Assembly: GCA_905116865.2 (NCBI GenBank)
Contig: CAJHNH020001605.1
Span: 16,001-80,000 of the forward strand
Reading direction: 5' to 3'
DNA from: Candidula unifasciata
Taxonomy: Eukaryota; Mollusca; Gastropoda; Stylommatophora; Geomitridae
DNA length: 64,000 bases
In this document: piece after piece, positions 11,358 through 23,299 of the stretch
Layout of the letters: each line of letters starts with the position of its first letter
Position numbering within the stretch: the first letter of the stretch is position 1
Notes under the pieces: model-generated
What the model was told of the DNA's origin: nothing
What the model saw: only the letters and a program-made list of their open reading frames with translations
The model's database searches: none
Made by a program: the position numbers and the translations under genes

Positions 11358-11599
11358 ATATTGGGACTGCTATTAAATGACTCAGGTGATAATCTTTCAC
11401 TATAGGTCACCATTTGCAACACATTCCATCACTTCATATGCTGAGATATTTGTGTCCATACCACAGAGAAAGATTGTCAAGAATTAACCCATACTATCTA
11501 CATCCCCCCCCCCTCTTTTTTTCTACGTGTAATATTTTGAAATCCTACAATGAGTTCTAATTTTGCTTGCCTCAGTATGTGACTACAATTAATAACAGT

Positions 11600-11860
11600 G
11601 CTAAAAGTTGAAAGTAAAGTCGAGAGGTTTGACTTCAGGGCACCGGGTTTTATCACATATGGCTCTGTATCTTTCCACAGAACGGCTAGCCGCCTGCCAA
11701 GAACATGCACAAAGCACGAAATCTGTAGCTCCGGCGACGATCCCCAGTGATCTCGGTAAAAACTGCTCACGTGAACTGAAGGGTGCAGCCATGAAACGAA
11801 CCCACGGCCGTCAGAGCGCGAGGCAAACGGCTTGACTACTTCACCACGAAAACGCTTCTC
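11600..11860 (-). mobile_element. Possible tRNA-derived SINE, another family
   Basis: The - strand shows an A-box-like CGTGGTGAAGTAGTCAAGC about 30 bases before a B-box-like GTGGGTTCGTTTCA, the spacing of a tRNA head. I found no second copy in the window. Confidence 0.4.
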
Positions 11861-12199
11861 GTCAAAGGTCAAGGGCCGTTTTATTATTTTCAATACACTT
11901 TTACATAAGCGCATAGAATGATTAAATACAGACATTTAAAATTTAAATAAGAATGGCTGGGATATCTTCCTATGACAGTTCTCTATACACGTGAAGCATG
12001 GAAATAACTCACTGATAACCATGGTGATCTCGTGTAATTTGGTTTCCTGACCATTAGTTCACGGTCTGTTTCGAAACTATTGTACAAACCAGTCAGCAAA
12101 GCAATCGTGCTGATTGATATTCCACGTGCATGGCGACTGTTCGTGAACATAATTATCAGCAGACTCCAGGTTGTTTCATCACTTGCAAAAACCATACCA

Positions 12200-12645
12200 C
12201 CGAGAAGAAGTCTTGACAACTTTGAAAGAATGGGAGCGTTACAGCGAGGGATGAAAGTGATTATCTTCCGTGAAAATGCTAGTCGGCTTGAGAGTCACAC
12301 TCTACTTTCCAAAGAAATTCGGAGATATTTCAGGCCACAAAAAGTGTGAAGGATCACCACCAGTAAGTTTGCCCTAAATGGAGCACTAGACATGATGACC
12401 AGCATCTCTTGTCAGCTCTGCGCCATGGAGCAGTGACTTATTCCCATTTAGGATGGCCGTTGAGGCAGACAGTAAACGATCATGTCAGCACCATTTGCAG
12501 ACGTTTACATTAATTTGGACTGGCTGCTCGACATCCAGCAGTCAGAATAGTCAGTTTTATTTGGTGTCCCGAGCACATTTAATGGACAAGGCAACAATGG
12601 AGTATTGCCATCTTCACTAACGAATCTCGCTTTATTGTGTCCTTT
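12200..12645 (+). pseudogene. Tc1-like transposase relic
   Basis: 12230-12349 reads MGALQRGM and then a decayed helix-turn-helix. Later frames give the block WSIAIFTNESRFIVSF near 12599-12646, matching the DDE-domain segment usually written W-x6-F-T-D-E-S-R-F, with the catalytic Asp replaced by Asn. Stops and frameshifts are frequent. It ends abruptly where a - strand LINE begins. Confidence 0.6.
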
Positions 12646-13620
12646 AGGGGACACCTTCTTGTAATCTGACTAGCTTGCTCTTGTGTTCTTCCAGTCTGAC
12701 TCTAGCACAGCGTCTGTAAAGAAAGTCTCTAATCCAGGCAAATAAAAGCCCTTTTATCCCACTTTGTGCTAGTTTTAGCAAAAGTCCTTTTTTCCAGACC
12801 TATTCAAAGGCTTTGGTCACGTAGAAGAAAGTTGCTATCTGTTTGAATTTTTTTCTGGAAAGCATCTTCAATTTTCGGTGCGAGGTTAGTCATCAGTGCT
12901 TCTGTATCTCCTGAAGCCTGATTGGCTTTCTTCCAATATCTTGTTTTCTTCCAGGAGATTAAGTTACATGTTGTTCACTAATCTTTCCATAGTCTTTACA
13001 AGGCAGTGTAGGATGCTTATGTGGCGGTAACTGAATTTGTTTTCCTTGGGCTTTCCTTTCTTGTCTATGTGAACTATTTCTGTCTCCTTCCATTCCTTAA
13101 GAAGTTGTCCCTGAGCCCAGTACTGATTAATAAGGTCTAAGAGTCGTTGCCTACAAGCTAGTCCCAAGTGTACTATCATTTCATTTGTTATTCGATCAGG
13201 TCCAGATGCCTTCCTTTTCTTAAGGTTTCTCATTGCGCATTTAGGTTCTTGGGAACTGAAGAGTTTATTCACTATATCTTGGTTATCTTCTTGCTTTTTA
13301 TTTATTTTCCACAGTTCTCTCGTCACCTCTTCTCTCGCTCTAGACATGCAAGATTTTGCTTTCCTCTGCAAAACTATCAGCCAGCAGGTTTGCTGATTGT
13401 TTACCAATGAAAGTTTTCCCACCATCTGCAGTGACAGTGTTGGCACGGCTTGTATTATTCTCCTCATGGAGACTCTTTACTAGATGCCATAACTTTTTCC
13501 CATCAATCTAGATGTTGAGAGCTGCAGTCTTTTCCTGCCATCTTGTCCGGATGCGTGTGAGTTTTTTTTTCTGTTCTATGCATTGCCTGATGTTTATTGT
13601 GTTCTGTTACGTTAAGGTCA
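12646..13620 (-). mobile_element. LINE reverse transcriptase fragment
   Basis: The - strand frame at 13467-12964 is open for 167 codons. It shows the fingers-domain blocks KASGPDRITNEMI, LLDLINQYWAQGQLLKEWK and then YRHISILHCLVKTMERL. Downstream (to 12646) broken frames give NQASGDTEAL and L-EKRTFAKT, equivalents of Q-A-G-F and the first catalytic Asp region. Upstream to 13620 lies the linker segment. It is a relic. Confidence 0.75.
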
Positions 13621-13854
13621 GAGGGCTCTTGTTCCATTTTTACTCCAGCTTCAGTTGATCAAGGATTGTCAACAGCTCCTGTCAGTGGAGTCACAACAGA
13701 TGCATTTCTGCTTTGGGCCCTTGTGGACTTGATGCGTCTAAATGTCTAGTCGTCTTATATCTACTGTATGAGTTTTGAACAAATGGGTGGCACACTACAC
13801 AGCTTCGTTGCGTGTGAATGTGTGTTTCCATTTCTTTGTGTGCAAGCGTCCGTG

Positions 13855-14106
13855 CCGTTAGACGTTGCGAGTCCGACTAATTCCAACGTTAGGCGATCGA
13901 AACCCACTGCTGGCTGCGTGGATTTTTATCACGGTAGGTCGACCCAGCCAGAAATGGGTACCAGGATGTGTGTCCTGGGAAGAAAAGACAGCTGGCGTAA
14001 TGCTGACCACATTACCCACCCAGTGCCGATTGGTCTGTAAAAATGTGGGTGCTTTTATAATGTGCCCGATGCGCCTCAAGGCGTGAAATGGGATCTTTAC
14101 TTCACT
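13855..14106 (+). mobile_element. tRNA-headed SINE, family 1
   Basis: Same layout as the copy at 2790: head GTTGCGAGTCCGACTAATTC, then GGTCGACCCAGCC, TGGGTACCAGGATGTG, GATTGGTCTGTAAAAATGT and a GGATCTTTACTTCA end. Confidence 0.75.
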
Positions 14107-14299
14107 TTATTGTGTGTGTGTGTGACATGTCATTTTGCTATTTAATAAATGCCGTTTTCACTGATAACAATTACTTTTAATACAGATTAGTTTTAGGGTT
14201 TCGACCAAGGTTTTTCTAATTTGCCCTTTGCTTTTTACGAGTAGTATGCAATGTACAATGGACTGTTAGATGTCCTATGAGCATGCTTTAGATGCTGCT

Positions 14300-14437
14300 T
14301 TCACACACAGTTAATGCGAGGTATGCACATATTCACACACAGTTAATGCGAGGTATGCACATATTCACACACAGTTAATGCAAGGTATGCACATATTCAC
14401 ACACAGTTAATGCAAGGTATGCACATATTCACACACA
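14300..14437. repeat. 32-bp tandem repeat, about 4 copies
   Basis: The unit includes TTCACACACAGTTAATGC and GAGGTATGCACATA. Copies differ mainly at one G/A position. Confidence 0.95.
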
Positions 14438-16609
14438 AACACGCGCACACTCATAAACACAGATCAGCTGATACTGTTGTGTCGTCTGCAGTTTCCTTTG
14501 TGGCGTAGACACTGCTTGTAATAAGTGGTTTTGTATTTCTACTCGTTGTCTAGGCAGTGTTCATGCGTGTGTGGTGGATGATATTCTCACACGCTTCACG
14601 TTATACAACAGGCACAAGCCGACACCGATGTGAGCTTACGAGACATGAATTTATTGACGTATTAAGACTTACGACAAACGAATAGTCCCGTCGCTGTCCT
14701 AATGAACAGCTTTCGTACACAAACTCACGCAGCCTTCAACGAACAATCTTCTTCTGCAGGCATTCAAGCAACGATGGGTCCCATGGATTCAACACTTGAT
14801 GGATCATTGTGGACATCTCATACGCTGGCATGTGTCGATCTCAGCTCAACACTTCGTCGCAGGTCTCCTTTCTTTACTCAGTGCACTCACGTAGACATTC
14901 TCACATTCAGACGCTCGTCCTCTCACTCCAACAGGTCGACACAAACTAAACTTGACCAGAGTCAAGTCTGACTTATACCACGGGTTCCTTTCACGTGACA
15001 ACACGTGGTGGTCCTTTACTTTTCCCGTGGCGACCTTGGGTCGCATCACCGGGGTCGATTAACACATAAACTAGTGGTTAAATCGGGGGGGGGGGGGGGC
15101 TGGCGGTCCCTCCAGATTCTCGTTTAATCCAAGTATCTGGACTACCTCGGTGTTTTCGGTCAGCTTTGGGCCTTCCCCCCAACCATCCTAAACTGGGTCG
15201 AGAAATATCCCCCATTGTGACCGCTGCCTACAACACCCTACGCTAGTCCGGCAGGCACGATAAAGTAAGATTTGCCCTCGAGCGCGCGCGCGCACACCAC
15301 CACACAGACACACACACACCAGCGGTCACAACCAATCGTTTAAACGTGAACGACATTGACCTAGCTGCGATAAACAAACAAGGTGAATATATCATCGTGG
15401 CCAGTATCTGGGGCATCTTCAGGCGTGTTTCTGTTGATTTGATAGCAATAACGGTCTGATTAGTGCTCACCAATACCAACACTTCAATACTGCCAGCCAG
15501 CGAAATCAATCTAACACTGGGTGGGGATGTCTGGGGGGAGAAGTGAGCCGGCAACCCTGCACATCACATGATTTCTCTCAATCGTTACCATAGCAACGTC
15601 TGAAAGCTCTTCTCGGTTGGGTAGTTGAGTGCATCAGCCCCTCACATCAGCACCTGGGATCTCATTCACGGTCTACTGTGTGTGTGTGCGTTTACTGCAT
15701 GCCTTCGCGCATTGTGACCTAATGTAGCCAGCATCTTCCCTCATTACATGCTATGGTATCATTGTAATTAGATGCCTAATTCACGAAAGCTGGTTGTGTT
15801 CTTGTTAAAATTTGTATTCATTATAATCGTGCTTTTTGTTTCTTTTTCTCCTCCTCAATTTCTTCTTCCTCCTCCTACTGCTTATTCTACTTTATCTTCT
15901 AGTCTTCTTCTTGCTGTTTTTTTTTAAAATTCCAAATTTGTTTTCCATTGAAGACGCCATGTTCTCTTCCATCGGCAAGTAGCACAACATATGTGTGCCC
16001 GTACTTGTAAAAAAAAAAACCTTATACAGTTGATTGGGAACTGGTGTAGTTTTATAGGTTAAGTATTGATTTTACTGTTTTTATTATCTCCCACGTTTTT
16101 TTTCTCCTTCTATCCCCCCCCCCTTTTTTACAACCCTTTTGTTTTTAATTTCGTACGTGTATGCTGTTGTCATTGCTATGTCAATCGCATGCATTATTGT
16201 CTACTTGAGGAATGAGTGGTTATATTGAATAAATCGCTGTCACTTATGTACATTCAGCACCTTGTGTTCGATTTCTTTTCAGTAAAACATTCCACCTCTA
16301 CCCGCTCCCTCACTCCACCCCAAACCCGAGCCAGGAATTGTTAGACACAGGAAGCGACACGTAGCAAGACTCAACAAAAGCACAGCTGGTTAGAAAACTA
16401 AGATAATGGCCTCGAATATGATCTGTAGTGTTACACCAATTATTTATCAATGTCAATTACACTTTTTTTGAAATAACAGCGTGACCGATATCTCCAGCCA
16501 CAGGCCGTTATTACCTCTCAGAGGTGTGACCCCGCCCCTGTGTTATACCGCTCTCTACACTGGAAGCAAAGGAAAGCAACACTGCACCCCACCAGGCATG
16601 TCATAGAGG
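14438..16609. other. Long stretch without a recognised feature
   Basis: A poly-G run lies at about 15087-15099, a CG/CA-rich patch at 15280-15320 and a T/C-rich patch at 15840-15925. ORFs at 14702-14971 and 15243-15554 carry no known motif. Confidence 0.4.
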
Positions 16610-16775
16610 CGACTAAAGGCGGGGTTGTGGTTGGTGTTTTATACCTTATCCCGTTACAAACAAAAGCCACAAAAATCAACGTGGATAGGTGGACAAGTCA
16701 GACATTTGGCCATAATGATGACCTGCCTATATTGAAACAAGTAGTGGGGCTTCAAATAACAAAAAATAAACCTGC
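16610..16775 (+). mobile_element. Family 4 short repeat, diverged fragment
   Basis: The 3' part GGGGCTTCAAATAACAAAAA and the phrase GACATTTGGCCAT match the - strand copy at 21145-21350. The 5' part is unrecognisable. Confidence 0.45.
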
Positions 16776-16904
16776 CGATCAATAGGCGGGGGGGGGGGGG
16801 GGGTGTCTAATGAAAATCGTGGAAAGATGGCCGACTGTACTAATAGAAAAATGGCACCGATAGGAGACCGGATCGACAACGCACTCCATGTCAGCTAGGT
16901 AAAA

Positions 16905-17570
16905 TATATACAAAAAATTAGCACCTGTACGATGTAGGAAGAGCAGTAGAAGCAGTAAGCGAAAGGAAAATTATAGGATTAGTATTTTGGGATTATGTGG
17001 AACAAGATGGACGGGATCAGGGAAACTGTTTTGTTCTCAGACACGTAGAGAAAACTTATCCCCAGTGCGAAAAAGTGGCCCTGATGCTATCGAAAGAAGC
17101 AGAGAGAGCATTAATATAATGGGAAGCGGGGCGTTCTAGAAAAATATGAGAATCATTAAAAAAATAACGAGATAGTGAACATGTCGCTAATACAGCGTTA
17201 TGCACCAAAAAATTATCAGGGCGAATCAGTTAAAAAGGAATTTTACCCGCAACTTCAAAATAATATGATAATGAACGAAAGGAAAAATAGAAAGCTCGAT
17301 AGGTGATACGAATGCTAAGATAGGATCAGATAAGGCAGGTTATGAACATGTGGAATAGGAATAATGAATGAAAATGGAGAATTATTCACCAGTTTGCGTG
17401 CAGGGAATCATTATGTTTTTGGAGGAAGAATTTTCCCCACATAAAAAGAAGTCAAAAGGCAACATGGGAATCGCCTGACGATAAGACTACCAATGAAATT
17501 GATCATGTATGTATAAACACAAAATTTAGAGCATCCCTGAATGATGCTAGAAATATACAATCTACATTCT
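16905..17570 (+). mobile_element. LINE APE-type endonuclease domain relic
   Basis: Frames near 16920 start with a Y-D-V-G-R-A-V-E-A block. Near 17310 the frame gives NAKIGSDKAGYEH, and after a frameshift MNENGELFTS, then GNHYVFGG and an IDHV equivalent. These match conserved blocks of the apurinic-like endonuclease of LINEs (G-D-F-N-A-x-I-G; N-x-N-G; I-D-H). Multiple stops. Confidence 0.6.
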
Positions 17571-17689
17571 TTTGTCATGTGATGAGAAGGAGAAAACTGG
17601 AGTACATCGCGACGGTAGGACAGTTGGGGGGAAAGGGGGGGGGGGGGGCAGAAAGGAACCGAGAGAACAGATGCTGAACAGTTTGACAT

Positions 17690-17795
17690 AGTGGCACGGA
17701 GGATCATCTGTATTAGAGTTGCTTGAAAGTACTCGAGACGGTTGTGGACAGTCATGACTACCAATGCCACACGGCGTGGACTTTAAGTATAAGTA
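17690..17795 (+). mobile_element. LINE 3'-end remnant
   Basis: Ends with CATGACTACCAATGCCACAC and GGCGTGGACTTTAAG, similar to 39485-39522 (GACCAGCACCATTCGGCATGGACTTTAAG), where the same sequence follows a decayed LINE C-terminus. Confidence 0.4.
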
Positions 17796-17876
17796 TGATG
17801 TTAGGGCTTTTTCAGGTGCCAATGTATTCAATGATCACTGTCTGCTGCTAAGTAAAATCAAGCTGAAACTCAAGAG

Positions 17877-17943
<67 letters not shown>
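17877..17943. repeat. (AT)n microsatellite
   Basis: About 30 AT units after GAGAGAG. ORFs spanning it are artefacts. Confidence 0.97.
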
Positions 17944-17944
<1 letters not shown>

Positions 17945-18544
17945 TAATATATATATTATATACAATCTTACAAATCCTAGAAACTAATATTCTTTTCCTT
18001 CGTGTTCCCGGTTGTAAACCCTGGCGAAAGGTTTTGGTGTTTTGTTCGCTTCTAGACGTAAGTCTTGTTGAGTTTTTCATGCACATCCGTTTTATAGGCT
18101 TATTTGAGGCCTCTTAGACAGCTGCACTTCGACTTCAAAGAAAACACCCGTAATTAGTTGCCTTTTCGACATGCTTGGGGTGGGCGGGGCAGTGTGTCCT
18201 TCCCCTCCCATACATGCTCCGATCGGTGGCACGGCCTATCTCACGTTGTGGGAGTGTTGTGAGATGGCTTAGTTCAGCGTTAGTTCGCTAGCCGTATATG
18301 ATGTTTGTGGAAGGTTGTGTTATTGTGAGTCTCTTTGAGGTGCCGCAGGCGCCTGTGTACAAGTAAGAAGTACTGCAGGGTAAAGCGCCGAAGGCTCGAC
18401 TGTTCGTGATTATTGAAACTAGGTTGTTTTTGTATTTTTACATTTCCTAGCGGTTAATCCCCCCCCCCTTTTCCCGATTTGATTTGATTTGGTTTGATTC
18501 AAGAACCGACATCACAGCACTCAGGGCATTTCCCATAAGCGCTC
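17944..18544. other. No recognisable feature
   Basis: Nothing recognised. A C-run and a GATTTGATTTG patch lie near 18457-18500. Confidence 0.45.
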
Positions 18545-18940
18545 CGTCCCCATTTTCAGCAGTCAGCGAAGAGTTCCGATACTAATGGTGCCAGTAGCAA
18601 TCTGATTAAACGTCCGTCTTGCCTTTCCTCTGAGCCTCGAGCATCTGCCAGAATCTCTTGTCACCCCCAACTGCATCAATCTCACTAGACTGTGGTGATC
18701 CATCTGCTCCTCCGAATTGTACACGCTCTCCCACAAGGCACTAACCACGTCTGCCTTATCGTGTATCAGTATTCCACCAAGTTGTGCAGAGCTAGCCAGT
18801 CTGTCCGCCTCTTCATTTCCCAACACACCGGCATGACCTGGTGAAAAAATCCAGACAAAACTCCTCACTCGTGTCCTCCGCAGCGAAGCATGCCTGTTCT
18901 TATCTTCCTCAGCATGCTTTCTGAATCAGTTACAATCACG

Positions 18941-18983
<43 letters not shown>

Positions 18984-19540
18984 GTGTTCTCTAGCCAGCG
19001 AAAAGCTGCAGTGACCGCCTCCACTTCCATTCTTAAGCTGGATAGTGTGGTATCATATGTTAGGCTCTCCTGCACCAAACATCGACCATTAACTTTTGCT
19101 AAGAAGCCCCAAGCACTTCTTTTGCCTCTTGACACTAAACCGTTTGTGTAAATGATCAAATCCTCTGAGCGAGCATTATCTTGAATTAATTGCTGAATTT
19201 CCACCTCTGTGGCACCTGCTAGCCAGTCTCTGCATTACCGGTTCAGCGTGATTATGACTCTACACAAGTCTGACTGTTCAGGTGGCACTTTGACCCACTC
19301 CTCTCCTCGCCTATTGTTCTCAATGATGCAAACCTGTCTGATTGTGTCTTCTGCCTGAGCCATCCATGACCTTCCTCTTATCAGCCGCTGACCCTTAACT
19401 GCACCCAGAGCTTCATGCAGAGGGTGGTCTGTGTCTGCTGCTACCCTGAGATTTGACTTCGCCTGCAGCACCTTGTGCGTACCTGCAACCGTCCGCAAAC
19501 CAAGGATGTATCGCATACACACCACTGAGGTGTCTCTGGT
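18545..19540 (-). mobile_element. LINE C-terminal region with RNase H domain
   Basis: Reading the - strand from 19540: a linker with RGRSWMAQAEDTIRQVC, an RNase H start DLIIYTNGLVSRGKRSAWGF (the usual catalytic D-G-S is N-G-L), RMEVEAVTAAFRWLE, then a (TG)n expansion at 18942-18981 splitting the domain, then FSPGHAGVLGNEEADRLAS and a C-terminal GVTRDSGRCSRLRGKARRTF segment. Related fragments are at 38050-38440 and 46855-47600 (-), 53340-53690 (-), and 7225 and 59400 (+). Confidence 0.8.
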
Positions 19541-19799
19541 AAGAAGTCACTGACAAGGAACTTAGAAACAGAAAAACATCACAGTTTAGACACTGACGAA
19601 CCGTCGGACAAGTAGCACAACGTAGAAGTAATTAAGTAAGTGAGCGGTGACAACACGAGAAAAGAGACAACAGTTAAAATCTGAAAGAAAAGAAAATAAA
19701 GGAATTCATGACACCCCTAACAGCATGAATGGGAGGGGCAGGCTCTCTCACCGTGTGGGCAAGTTCGTGATAAGTACCAAATCAACATTGAAATGTCGA

Positions 19800-20260
19800 G
19801 TTCTCGTAAGGGAAAGCTAACAGATACATCTGACATAAGAATAGGTGTGCGACATGAATGTCGTTTGTCGCCTCTACTTTTTTTTTACTGGCATAAACTG
19901 GGTTTAGCAACAGGTACCGCCAAGAATGGAATTCAGTGAACCCCTACAAAACAGCTTGATAATCAGGACTTCGTTGATGATATTTCTCTTCTATCCCACT
20001 CATGGAATCAAATGCAAGGCAGATTAAACATACTTGATGAGAGCTAACAACAACTAGGTGTAAAAATCCATCGGAGAAAAAAAATAACAAAAAAAATAAA
20101 TAAATACAACAAAAAGATGATGAATAAACCAGGCCAACAGTAATCTAATTTCTCTCAGTGATAGTTGACACTAAGGCGTGGAATCGTGCACCCATCTGGG
20201 CAGTAATGTAGATACATTTCGAAGACCTGATAGAGATATTAAAATACAATTGTATATCTA
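19800..20260 (+). mobile_element. LINE reverse transcriptase palm fragment
   Basis: Frames give GVRHECRLSPLLF, then QLDNQDFVDDISLLSHSW with F-V-D-D in place of the catalytic F-A-D-D, QQLGVKIHR and, after 20160, HLGSNVDT. The order matches LINE palm and thumb blocks. One stop and several frameshifts. Confidence 0.7.
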
Positions 20261-20479
20261 ACGTCTACCTTATGCCTTTATTTTGCGTTTAATCATTATT
20301 TTATAACGGGACAACGAAAGACACGTGAATGACTTCTACTGGCACAGCAACAGAGCAGTTCTGATTGTCTGTGAGTCCGGGGGTGACTTATAAACACACT
20401 ACAGGCCCGGAAGGATCCAGGAAAGAGGGCAGGGAATAATGTCTGTAAATAAAGAGCTTGTTACACGGGTCTTTCTAGC

Positions 20480-20990
20480 CTGTCTTTATTGTTCAGTTGT
20501 CCTTTTCCTAGATGCCTCGCAAGTCGTTGCGCCTCTTCGGATAGACACTGACCATGTAGTCGAGTCTTGTGCAGGAGCCTCCTACGTGTGAAGGTTTATA
20601 TTGATGGCTTTAAGTGATGCTTTTAGCGTTTCATTGAAGCGTTTTTTTTTGGCCACCATGAGAGCGTCTACCTTCTTGTATCTCACTATAAAATATTGTG
20701 TGTGTGTGGGGGGGGGGGGGCGGTGGTGGGCGGAGGCGATGCTCTAGCAAGAAGACGACGTGACTTGCCCATTGAATACGAGGCTGCAGTAGCGTGGCAT
20801 CGGCGCTGGGAGCGCCAGCTCTATCCAATAAGATAGTGATAGTATCTGGGACCCTGTCTCATCACTTGATGTTCAATAGCTTTCTTAGACTATATGGAAG
20901 TGGCTGGGCTTCTTTGCATGACCCCTGACTACAGTCTATGTTGAACAAGCATACAGCAGCACTGGAAGCATTGCAATATAGCCAGATATC
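20480..20990 (-). mobile_element. LINE reverse transcriptase C-terminal relic
   Basis: The - strand reads AGAPSADATLLQPRIQWASH, then after a G/C-run insertion (20709-20720) FYSEIQEGRRSHGGQKKT and a QDS-T-W block, the usual C-terminal order of a widespread invertebrate LINE. The poly-G run breaks the frame. Confidence 0.65.
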
Positions 20991-21144
20991 ATGATCATGA
21001 AGTTCAGAAAAGTTTATCAATACTTCACATATTTGGAAATCAAAGCTACAATTGCACTTGGAATTTATAGCGATATAACTGTCTTTCTTTACATAAGTGA
21101 AACATTACATTCTGTTATGGTTGATCGACTATTTTTATAGTCGT

Positions 21145-21350
21145 GCGTCCTTCTTAGGACGTAATTTTTTGTTATTTGAAGCCCCACTCTGGCTTTTGCC
21201 AGGGGCCGCAATATAGGCAGGCCATAAAAATGGCCAAATGTCTGAACGCGGTTTCTGGGACCTCTCCACGGTGATCCTCATCCACATGGTGGCACGTTGT
21301 GTCATCGGGTGTTTATCGCTTGTGTGATGTCCTAGTGGGGTAGAAAGTCA
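21145..21350 (-). mobile_element. Short interspersed repeat, family 4, minus strand
   Basis: The - strand carries GACACAACGTGCCACCAT, then GGGGCTTCAAATAACAAAAA and TTACGTCC at its end. About 200 bp. Confidence 0.65.
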
Positions 21351-22494
21351 CTCACTCACTAAGTGAAACATCTTTTCACAGTGTTATAGAATGTGCTAGT
21401 GATAATTCCACTGGTATTATGGGAAGTACAGGATATGATGTGTGTGTTTGTGTAAACCACGCACAACTCTTTTTAAAACTGATAATTGATTATATATTAT
21501 TAATAGCTAAAGTCTGACGTGATATATACATATATGTACGTATATGTGGGTGTGAGTTTGAAGACTGTAACGGCTTTGTCATAATAATAATTAAAAAAAA
21601 ATTTTGGAACCTTTTGCTATGTTTGGCACTTTTTCAAAACTATACCCCAAAAAAAATGGAATGTACTGTTGCCCAAAAATTTCGGGAGCCCTGATGATAT
21701 TTCTCTTTTATCCCATGGAATGCCGATTTCTCTCGCTACTCGCTAGCGATCTACAAAATTTAAGACTAGTAACTTCCCCTGAACAGACAACCTGTCCATC
21801 TTTTTAGACAACAAAAAGTGTAGAAGATCAGAATCGGCGAAAGTAAGTTTTGCTGTTTCGCCAGTGTTCCGGCACAATTTGTTTCACAGAAATATGTTGC
21901 GGATTTTAGAATATAGCCAGTCAGTAGTGTAGTTGTAGCAGCGTTATGTTGTCAAGAGGGAAAAACAAACAAAACAACAACAAAACGCATACGAGTTCAC
22001 CACGCGGTATGGTCCAGTTGAGTCTAGTTAAGTCTGAACAGTTGACTAGTTGATACTCAAGTTACTGGTTAGTTGACTAGTTATTTCTGATGTTGGGCAC
22101 GTATCTACTATAGTTATAGCAAAAATCGTGCATTTTACTGCCTACCTACGTTTGACTACCGGTTTTTTGTTCTTAGAGTTTAAACGGGGTTTCTAAAGAT
22201 TTTTTATTTTGTACCAAACTATAATAATCACTTTTAATTCATCCATGAAATATTTGCAACCCACATAATAATGCAATCCTAGAAGGAAAAACAAAGAAAA
22301 AAGTATAATAATATAGTACTGATAGTGATAGACTAACTAATGATAGTCAAATGATACTAATAATAATAGTAATGTGGTGTCTCTTAAAGTTAAAACTATC
22401 CCACTCCAAGATGTGAAGTTGTACAGTAATAATGTGGATAAAGATGGGGGAACTGACAGAGATGCATACAAAAGGCAAGAGGAGCTTTCATAGA
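21351..22494. other. No recognisable feature
   Basis: AT-rich DNA. A cluster of short GTTGACTAGTT-like repeats lies at about 22035-22085. No gene is recognised. Confidence 0.45.
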
Positions 22495-22870
22495 TTCATA
22501 GGAGGTCACAAGTAATTAAAACTAATACTAGTAAACTAAAAATCTTTAACTCTGTCATTCAAGTCTGTACTTTTGTATGGAAAGGAAACACGAAGAACAA
22601 CTAAGGCAATTAACAATAAACTTCAAACATTCATTGACTAGTGTTGCACACTTGCACAGAATACAGGGAATTATATGGTACAATAGAATCACAAATGTAG
22701 AACTGAACAAGTTCCAGTGAACCCAGAGGTGAAGAAAAGATGCAGGCGTTGGATAAGACACACATTGATTGAAAAAACCTGAGAGAAATATAACTAGAAT
22801 TTTGTTTGCTTTGACAGCAATACTCAGTCATTCTGCTTGCCAACTCAAGACAGCATGGTCTAGTCACTAG
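22495..22870 (+). mobile_element. LINE reverse transcriptase C-terminal relic
   Basis: Broken frames give KLKIFNSVI, VLLYGKETRRTTKAI, LQTFIDW, ITNVELNKF and RCRRWIRHT. This is the classic LINE order (F-N-x-x-V-K, V-L-L-Y-G-x-E-T-W, I-N-x-C-L-R, W-x-W-I-G-H). A second copy lies at 24490-24975. Confidence 0.7.
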
Positions 22871-23299
22871 AGTAAATGGAATAGCCCTCAGCCTTTTATG
22901 CCCTAATTATAATTTCACTATGAAGTTGAATAGAACAAGGGGTAAGATCAGAAAGGATGAAATCCCAAGGAAAGTGGTGGAGGAGACAACAGGTTAAATA
23001 TAACATGGATGTCAGCAGACATTGATGTACAGGCGAGGTGGGAAGTGAAGACGAGGTTGACCATACAAGCAGTGGACAGTCACAGAATCTATGTGAATCC
23101 CGATTTATGAAGCACACAATCTGGCTCTTTCCTATAAATTATACTTCACCTCGACTCCCAAAGGAACAAGAGAATCAAGATGAGATGAGATGCTTGAATG
23201 GATGGGGTGCCTGGGATTTGTCCTGTCAGAGTGACATGTTATTCTTTGATTCATCAGGTGCCTTGCCAGCTGGCATGGGCAGTCATGTCCCCTCACAAT

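Noticed and set aside
11498..11935. 145-codon - strand ORF
   Set aside because: Spans a tRNA-like SINE head and a C-rich run; no domain recognised.
14702..14971. 89-codon + strand ORF
   Set aside because: No recognised motif, no splice or promoter context, low-information Ser/Thr-rich sequence.
14600..15232. Possible solo LTR on the - strand (starts TGTTGTAGGC, internal AATAAA)
   Set aside because: No matching second LTR, target-site duplication or primer-binding site; ends are arbitrary.
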